Origin: Actinomycetota bacterium
GTDB taxonomy: Bacteria > Actinomycetota > Thermoleophilia > Gaiellales > Gaiellaceae
Direction of reading: 5' to 3'
Assembly: GCA_005885565.1 (NCBI GenBank)
Contig: VAXK01000167.1
Span: 6,686-16,099 of the forward strand
DNA length: 9,414 bases
The translations under genes and the position numbers were made by a program. Positions 5,232-9,414 of this stretch are shown one piece after another (within the stretch, counting starts at the first letter, position 1; every line of letters starts with the position of its first letter). Below the pieces are notes generated by a model. That model searched no databases. It saw only the letters and a list, made by a program, of their open reading frames with translations, and was not told where the DNA came from.

Positions 5232-5384
5232 TCACGTATTCCTGTGCAGGCGGCCGAGCAAACGCCGGAGGAGCGACGGCGGCCGCGCGCGCCGCAGCGC
5301 CTCCTCGCGCGCACGATCGCGCTTCGCCCACGCGCGGTGGCGCATCGAGCGGGTCGCGTAGCGCGGCTTCCAGTAGATCGGCAT
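5232..5384 (-). CDS. Small very basic protein, 50 residues, function unknown
   Basis: The frame runs from an ATG one base after the stop of the CoA-binding gene (TGAGATG) to a stop 3 bases before the DoxX start. The product begins MPIYWKPRYATRSMRHRAWA and ends GRLHRNT. It is about one third Arg/Lys, has no membrane span, and may bind nucleic acid or form an amphipathic helix. There is no good ribosome binding site, so translation would rely on coupling. Support comes from how exactly it fills the gap in a tight operon. Against it, such Arg-rich frames also arise by chance at this GC content. I recognise no family. Confidence 0.5.
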   Translation of the reverse strand: MPIYWKPRYATRSMRHRAWAKRDRAREEALRRARPPSLLRRLLGRLHRNT

Positions 5385-5385
5385 C

Positions 5386-5784
5386 TCAGGCGAGCTCGCG
5401 GCGATGGACGATGGCCGTACAGGCATCCTCGACGTAGTCGAGCCCGCCCTCGGCGGCGATCCTCCGCGCCTCCGGCGAGACGACTCCGAGCTGGAGCCAG
5501 ATCGCGGCTGCGCCGGCGGCCACGGCCGCACGGGCCACGTCCGCGCAGAACTCGGGCCGGCGGAAGACGTCGACGAGGTCGACGGGCTCACCGATCTCCG
5601 CGAGCGACGCGACGCACGGAATTCCGAGGATCTCGTCGTAGTCGCCAGGGCGGACCGGGATGACGCGGTAGCCGTGCTCGAGCAGGTAGCGCATCACGCC
5701 GTGGCTCGGGCGGTTCGGACGCGGCGACGCGCCCACGAGCGCGATCGTCCTCGCGTCGCGGAGGATCTCCGCCGGCGTTCGCAC
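5386..5784 (-). CDS. CoA-binding domain protein (YccU type)
   Basis: This 132-residue protein is a single Rossmann-like CoA-binding domain, related to the N-terminal CoA-binding part of succinyl-CoA synthetase alpha. The nucleotide loop IALVGASPRPNRPSHGVMRY starts at about residue 14. GYRVIPVRPG follows at 38-47, then DLVDVFRRPEF (69-79), AIWLQLGVVSPEA (94-106) and the terminal block DYVEDACTAIVHR, the family's MDRC-like site. There is no catalytic domain, so it probably senses or carries CoA or an acyl-CoA rather than acting alone; this is inferred. The GTG start at 5784 lies 2 bases after the MFS stop, with a GGGAGG site about 10 bases upstream inside the MFS gene, which supports this start. 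It is the second gene of the operon. Confidence 0.92.
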   Translation of the reverse strand: MRTPAEILRDARTIALVGASPRPNRPSHGVMRYLLEHGYRVIPVRPGDYDEILGIPCVASLAEIGEPVDLVDVFRRPEFCADVARAAVAAGAAAIWLQLGVVSPEARRIAAEGGLDYVEDACTAIVHRRELA

Positions 5785-5786
5785 CG

Positions 5787-7016
5787 TCAGTCGACCTCCC
5801 AGAGCCAGCGACGCGTGAGCGCGAGCGACACGAGCACGCACGAGACGAACGCCCCGGCGGCGATCATCGTTCCCGGCGCGGCGAGGTTCGCGATCGCCGC
5901 CCAGATCGCGAGCCCGATCGGCATGAGCGCGAAGCTGCCGAAGAAGTCGAGGCTGATCACGCGGGCGAGGAGGTGCTCCGGGACGAGCTCCTGGAGCATC
6001 GTCTCCCAGATCGCGATGCCGAACGCGAGGCACGCGCCGCGCACGACCGCGAGCGCCGATGCGAGGCCGAACCACGGTGAGAGCGCGAGCCCCGCGATCG
6101 CGAAGCTGTTCACGAGCCAGAGCACGTAGGCGATCACGCCGCGCCGCCGCCGCGGCTGGAGCTGCCCGAACGCGAGCGTCCCGAGGACGGTGCCGAGGCC
6201 GAGCGACGTCGTCAGCAGGCCGTACGCGCCCACGCCGCGGCCGAAGTGCTCGTGGACGAGCTTCGGCAGCAGGACCTGCTGCGGCGCGTACTGGAGCGTG
6301 ATCACGACGCCGAAGAGCGTGATCGTCACCCACAGCCACGGGATGCGCGCGACGTAGCGCGTCGCCTCGCGGATCTCGCGCAGCGTTCCCTCGCCCGACG
6401 AGCCCTGGATCGGCCGCGGTTGCGCGCGGGAGATGAGCGCTGCCGAGACGAGGAACGTCGCCGCGTCGAACGCGAAGACGACGGACGCGCCGCCGCCGCC
6501 GTAGACGAACGCCGCGAGCGACGGTCCGACCATGACGCTTCCCCAGCGGGCGACGCCCATCAGGCTGTTCGCCGACGGGAGCGCGGGCTGCTCGACGACG
6601 AGCGGGACGATCCCGCCCACCGCGGGGTAGAAGAAGCCGTCGCCGACGCCGACCACGATCGCGAACGCGACCAGGACCGGGAAGGTCAGGTGCCCGGACG
6701 CGTCGACCGCGGCGAGGGCGCCGACGGCGGCGAACCGCCAGACGTCGGAGACGATCATCATCCGCCGCCGCTCGTAGCGGTCGGCGAGCGCCCCGCCGAC
6801 GAGGAGCGTCGCCAGCTCGCCGGCGGCGAGGCCGAGGAGGACGATCCCGAGGCGCGACGAGCCGGCGAGCGTGAACGCCTTCCAGCCGAGAGCCGTCAGG
6901 AACGCCATGTCCCCGAGGAGCGACACCGCCTGGCCGCTCCAGAGCAGGCGGAAGTCGCGGTGCCTGAGCGCCTCGAACATACGCAGACGTGCGGCCTCGG
7001 TGGTCACGGCTTCCAT
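5787..7016 (-). CDS. Major facilitator superfamily transporter, EntS-like (MFS_3) drug or siderophore exporter type
   Basis: This 409-residue protein has about 12 hydrophobic spans, the usual length for an MFS carrier. MFEALRHRDFRLLWSGQAVS leads into span 1. The loop between spans 2 and 3 carries a motif A variant, GGALADRYERRR (74-85). The central cytoplasmic loop contains IQGSSGEGTLREIREATRYV, a signature position in the EntS/MFS_3 group. Family members export small hydrophobic molecules by proton antiport across the cytoplasmic membrane; the substrate here is unknown. The start is ATG at 7016. A minus-strand TAGCTT box ends 7 bases upstream and there is no ribosome binding site, so the mRNA is probably leaderless. 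It is the first gene of a four-gene operon and shares a 23-base divergent promoter region with the Nit hydrolase operon. Confidence 0.93.
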   Translation of the reverse strand: MEAVTTEAARLRMFEALRHRDFRLLWSGQAVSLLGDMAFLTALGWKAFTLAGSSRLGIVLLGLAAGELATLLVGGALADRYERRRMMIVSDVWRFAAVGALAAVDASGHLTFPVLVAFAIVVGVGDGFFYPAVGGIVPLVVEQPALPSANSLMGVARWGSVMVGPSLAAFVYGGGGASVVFAFDAATFLVSAALISRAQPRPIQGSSGEGTLREIREATRYVARIPWLWVTITLFGVVITLQYAPQQVLLPKLVHEHFGRGVGAYGLLTTSLGLGTVLGTLAFGQLQPRRRRGVIAYVLWLVNSFAIAGLALSPWFGLASALAVVRGACLAFGIAIWETMLQELVPEHLLARVISLDFFGSFALMPIGLAIWAAIANLAAPGTMIAAGAFVSCVLVSLALTRRWLWEVD

Positions 7017-7023
7017 GCGCCCA

Positions 7024-7033
7024 AAGCTATCCT
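7024..7033. promoter_or_regulatory. Overlapping divergent -10 boxes shared by the MFS and Nit operons
   Basis: The bases AAGCTATCCT hold TAGCTT on the minus strand (7029 to 7024), 7 bases before the MFS ATG, and TATCCT on the plus strand (7028-7033), 6 bases before the Nit ATG. Both imply transcription starting at or beside the A of the start codon. The spacer between the two genes is only 23 bases, so any -35 elements would lie inside the opposite coding regions. I see no good -35 match on either side. Confidence 0.55.
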
Positions 7034-7039
7034 GCGACG

Positions 7040-7876
7040 ATGCCCGACCTGATCCGCGTCGCGTGCGTGCAGCTCACGAGCAGGGCCGACAAGGCGGCGA
7101 ACCTGGCGAAGACGGAGCAGCTCGTGGCGAAGGCCGCCGCGAGCGGAGCGGACGTCGTCCTCCTGCCCGAGAAGTGGAACGCGATCGGCGACGTCGAGAC
7201 CTTGCACGGGGCGGCGGAGACGATCGAGGGCGGCGAGTCGGTGGCCGCCATGCGCGGCTGGGCCTCGCGGCACGGGATCACGCTCGTCGGCGGCTCGATC
7301 ACGGAGCGGCGCGAGGGGCGGGAGAAGCTCTCGAACACGAGCCTCGTCTTCGACCCCGACGGCGAGCTCGTCGCGACCTACCGGAAGATCCACCTCTTCG
7401 ACGTCGAGGTCGGCGGGCACCGCTACCGCGAGTCGGAGGCCGAGGAGCCCGGCGAGGAGCCGGTCGTCGCGCGGCTCGAAGGGTGGCCGATCGGGCTCAC
7501 CGTCTGCTACGACCTGCGCTTCCCGGAGCTCTATCGCATCCTCGCGCTGGAGGGTGCGGAGCTCGTCACGGTTCCGGCGCACTTCACGCTCTACACGGGC
7601 AAGGACCACTGGCACGTGCTCCTGCGCGCGCGGGCGATCGAGAACCAGAACTACGTCGCCGCCGCGGCACAGATCGGCGAGACGATCCCCGGGAAGCCGA
7701 GCTACGGCCGCTCGCTGATCGCCGACCCGTGGGGCACGGTCGTGGCGCAGGCGCCGGACGAGGAGACGGTGATCAGCGCCGAGCTCGACCGGGAGCGGCT
7801 GCTCGAGGTGCGCCGCAACCTCCCGTCGCTCGCGAACCGCCAGGCGGCGGCGTACCGCTGGCCCACCCCGGCCTAG
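7040..7876 (+). CDS. Carbon-nitrogen hydrolase, Nit/omega-amidase type
   Basis: This 278-residue enzyme hydrolyses a carbon-nitrogen amide bond in the cytoplasm. The nitrilase-superfamily triad is visible: Glu44 in LLPEKWN, Lys116 in YRKIHLFDV, and Cys156 in TVCYDLRFPELYR. The RKIHLFDV and CYDLRFPE sequences, and HFTLYTGKDHWHVLLRARAI, match the Nit1/Nit2 branch, whose members act as deaminated-glutathione amidase or omega-amidase and repair metabolic side products. That narrower role is inferred from family. The start is ATG at 7040, which removes an upstream GC-rich extension in the same frame. It sits 6 bases after a TATCCT box with no ribosome binding site, so translation is probably leaderless. 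It is the first gene of an operon with a kinase-like protein, a HAD phosphatase and a TetR-like regulator. Confidence 0.95.
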   Translation: MPDLIRVACVQLTSRADKAANLAKTEQLVAKAAASGADVVLLPEKWNAIGDVETLHGAAETIEGGESVAAMRGWASRHGITLVGGSITERREGREKLSNTSLVFDPDGELVATYRKIHLFDVEVGGHRYRESEAEEPGEEPVVARLEGWPIGLTVCYDLRFPELYRILALEGAELVTVPAHFTLYTGKDHWHVLLRARAIENQNYVAAAAQIGETIPGKPSYGRSLIADPWGTVVAQAPDEETVISAELDRERLLEVRRNLPSLANRQAAAYRWPTPA

Positions 7877-7932
7877 CCTGGCTCGAGGAGTCGGAGGCAG
7901 GCCGCGCGTGGCTCGCGCGCCTTCCCGACCTC

Positions 7933-8694
7933 GTGCGCGAGTGCGCGAAGCGGTGGGGGCTCGAGCTCGAGAAGCCCTTCGAGTACGCATTCGCCTCGCT
8001 CGCCGTCCCGGCCGGCGACGTCGTCCTGAAGGTCCAGTTTCCGGACCGCGAGGCCGAGCACGAGGCCGACGCCCTGCGCGTGTGGGACGGCGACGGCGCG
8101 GCGCGGCTGCTGGATCACGACCCCGAGCGGCACGCGCTCCTGCTCGAGCGCGCTCGCCCGGGGACGTCGCTCGCCGGAGTCGGGCAGGACGAGGCGCTGG
8201 ACGTCGTCGCCGGCCTCTTGCCGCGACTCTGGAAGCCCGCCGGAGCTCCGTTCCGGCCTGTGGCCGACGAGGCGGCGTGGTGGGTCGGCTACCTGCCGGA
8301 GCGGTGGGAGCAGGCGGGGCGGCCGTTCGAGCGGTCGCTCCTCGACGCGGCGATCGAGGCGCTCGTCGAGCTCCCGGCGACGCAGGGTGAGCTCGTGCTC
8401 GTGCACCAGGATCTCCACTCCGACAACATCCTCCGGGCCGAGCGCGAGCCCTGGCTCGTCATCGACCCGAAGCCGCTGCTCGCCGAGCGCGAGTTCTCGC
8501 TCACCGCCATCGTGCGCGGCTACGAGCTCGGCCATTCGCGCCGCGACGTGCTCCATCGGCTCGACCGCCTCACGTCCGAGCTCGGCCTCGACCGCGACCG
8601 TGCGCGGCGCTGGACGCTCGGGCAGACGATCGCGTGGGGCGTCGACCACCCGAGCCACGTCGAGACGGCGCGCTGGCTGGTACAAGCAGCGTGA
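7933..8694 (+). CDS. Aminoglycoside phosphotransferase-like kinase (streptomycin 6-kinase/hydroxyurea kinase family)
   Basis: This protein has the small-molecule kinase fold: VVLKVQFP with the ATP-binding Lys33, the catalytic loop VHQDLHSDNIL with His158, Asp160 and Asn165, and the metal-binding Asp178 in VIDPKP (numbered from GTG 7933). The layout and the VDHPSHVETARWL tail fit the APH(6)/hydroxyurea kinase family (PF04655). Many chromosomal members have unknown substrates, so antibiotic resistance is not implied. The start is unresolved. GTG 7933 is the first ordinary in-frame start, but family-like sequence (ESEAGRAWLARLPDL) continues upstream to at least 7884, and the only earlier candidate is a CTG at 7858 inside the Nit gene. 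It probably depends on ribosomes finishing the Nit gene. Its TGA overlaps the ATG of the HAD gene. Confidence 0.88.
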   Translation: MRECAKRWGLELEKPFEYAFASLAVPAGDVVLKVQFPDREAEHEADALRVWDGDGAARLLDHDPERHALLLERARPGTSLAGVGQDEALDVVAGLLPRLWKPAGAPFRPVADEAAWWVGYLPERWEQAGRPFERSLLDAAIEALVELPATQGELVLVHQDLHSDNILRAEREPWLVIDPKPLLAEREFSLTAIVRGYELGHSRRDVLHRLDRLTSELGLDRDRARRWTLGQTIAWGVDHPSHVETARWLVQAA

Positions 8695-9371
8695 TGGGCC
8701 TCCGCGCAGTCCTCTTCGACGTCGACTTCACGCTGGCGAAGCCCGGGCCGGAGCTCGGTCCCGAGGGCTACCGCCGCCGCGGCGAGCGGTGCGGCCTGGA
8801 GCTCGACCCGGCCCGCTACGAGGAGGCGCGCGCTGCGGCGCTCGTCGACCTCAAGCGGCACCCGAACCTCGAGCACGACGAGGAGATCTGGATCGCGTTC
8901 ACCGAGCGGATCGTGCGCGGCATGGGCGGCAAGGGCGACCGCGCCCGCGAGTGTGCCGTCGCGATCGAGCAGGCGTGGGAGGAGCACGGCAACTTCGACC
9001 TGTACGAGGACGCCGTGCCGGTGCTCGAGGCGCTACGCCGTGCCGGCCCCAAGCTGGGCCTCGTCTCGAACGGCGTGCGTGATCTCGACGCCTTCGTCGT
9101 CCACCACGCGCTCGGCGTCGACGTCGCCGTCTGCTCCCGTGCCCACGGCCGGATCAAGCCGCACGAGACGATCTTCCGCGCCGCGCTCGAGCGGCTCGAA
9201 GTCGAGCCCGCGGAAGCAGCGATGGTCGGCGACTCGATCGCCGACGACGTCGAGGGCGCGCAGGCCCTCGGCATGCGGGCCTTCCTCGTCGACCGCGAGG
9301 ATCGCTATCCGGAGGTGGAAGGACGCCTGCCCGATCTGTTTGCGCTGCCCGGCGCGCTCGGCCTAGATTGA
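8694..9371 (+). CDS. HAD superfamily hydrolase (subfamily I phosphatase)
   Basis: This 225-residue protein has the four HAD motifs. Motif I is DVDFT with nucleophile Asp9 and acid/base Asp11, motif II is GLVSNG with Ser125, motif III is Lys155 in RIKPHE, and motif IV is VGDSIADDVEGA with Asp180 and Asp184/185. A helical cap lies between motifs I and II (about 17-90), as in phosphoglycolate phosphatase and haloacid dehalogenase relatives. Asp11 favours a phosphatase over a dehalogenase. The substrate is unknown. The ATG at 8694 shares one base with the kinase stop (TGATG), so the two are coupled; a GTG immediately before it is an in-frame alternative. There is no ribosome binding site. The 3' end overlaps a likely TTG start of the next gene by four bases. 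Confidence 0.93.
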   Translation: MGLRAVLFDVDFTLAKPGPELGPEGYRRRGERCGLELDPARYEEARAAALVDLKRHPNLEHDEEIWIAFTERIVRGMGGKGDRARECAVAIEQAWEEHGNFDLYEDAVPVLEALRRAGPKLGLVSNGVRDLDAFVVHHALGVDVAVCSRAHGRIKPHETIFRAALERLEVEPAEAAMVGDSIADDVEGAQALGMRAFLVDREDRYPEVEGRLPDLFALPGALGLD

Positions 9372-9414
9372 GCGCATTGACTGACCGGTCAGTCATCGCC
9401 GAGCAGAAGCGGCA
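9368..9414 (+). CDS. Probable TetR-family regulator, N-terminal fragment cut by window edge
   Basis: From the TTG at 9368, overlapping the HAD stop as ATTGA, the frame reads MSALTDRSVIAEQKR to the edge. A second TTG at 9377 is in the same frame. A short polar lead-in ending in a charged stretch such as EQKR is common just before the helix-turn-helix of TetR regulators. With only 15 codons this is a guess, strengthened mainly by the palindrome that covers the start, since TetR genes are often autoregulated. A start farther right, outside the window, is also possible. Confidence 0.35.
   Translation, partial: MSALTDRSVIAEQKR
9378..9395. promoter_or_regulatory. Perfect 18-base palindrome, probable TetR-type operator
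   Basis: TGACTGACCGGTCAGTCA is a perfect palindrome with two 9-base halves and no spacer, the form used by many TetR dimers. TTGACT at 9377-9382 could also serve as a -35 box, which would place the operator within a promoter for the next gene. It lies 7 bases after the HAD gene. Confidence 0.65.

Noticed and set aside
6246..7857. Long plus-strand frames opposite the MFS gene and inside the Nit gene
   Set aside because: They are Arg/Asp/Glu/Ala-rich shadows. Only the portion after about 7858 in the kinase frame carries family motifs.
1..9414. CRISPR array, insertion sequence, toxin-antitoxin pair or defence island
   Set aside because: I found no spaced repeats, transposase motifs, terminal inverted repeats or known defence domains on either strand.

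Overview
The window is uniformly GC-rich (roughly 70% by eye) and gene-dense, with GTG and TTG starts, 1-4 base overlaps between genes, and TANNNT -10 boxes placed 6-9 bases before start codons with no ribosome binding site, which suggests leaderless mRNAs. Together with a bacterial Ku, a DUF3467 protein and a tRNA-Pro(CGG) lacking an encoded CCA, this points to a high-GC actinobacterial lineage. Thermoleophilia (Gaiellales or Solirubrobacterales) is my best guess, but it is an inference from style, not a database match. I see no phage, insertion sequence or CRISPR.

Layout. (1) 1-1463, minus: an AMP-forming long-chain acyl-CoA synthetase cut by the left edge, preceded by a leader with two strong stem-loops. 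(2) 1643-2503, plus: the DNA-end-binding protein Ku, divergent from it. (3) 2645-2815, minus: a 56-residue helix-turn-helix-like protein with a strong ribosome binding site and a terminator-like hairpin plus U-run in its own leader. (4) 2954-3799, plus: an alpha/beta hydrolase with an intact catalytic triad. (5) 3796-4512, minus: a DUF3467 gene followed by a two-span membrane protein gene broken by two apparent single-base deletions. (6) 4518-4671, plus: tRNA-Pro(CGG) with a partial upstream tandem copy of its promoter and 5' half, closed by a perfect 12-bp-arm hairpin.

(7) 4713-7016, minus: a four-gene operon read in the order MFS exporter, CoA-binding protein, 50-residue basic protein, DoxX membrane protein, with gaps of 2, 1 and 3 bases. 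(8) 7040-9414, plus: a second operon, divergent from the first across only 23 bases, in the order Nit-type carbon-nitrogen hydrolase, aminoglycoside-phosphotransferase-like kinase, HAD phosphatase, and the first codons of a probable TetR regulator with an 18-base perfect palindrome over its start.

Most genes are housekeeping or accessory-metabolism types. I see no convincing new multi-gene defence or mobile system. The points most worth a second look are small-scale: two sites where divergent -10 boxes overlap, the tRNA-Pro partial duplication, the hairpin leader of the 56-residue gene, the doubly frameshifted membrane gene, and the palindrome at the right edge.
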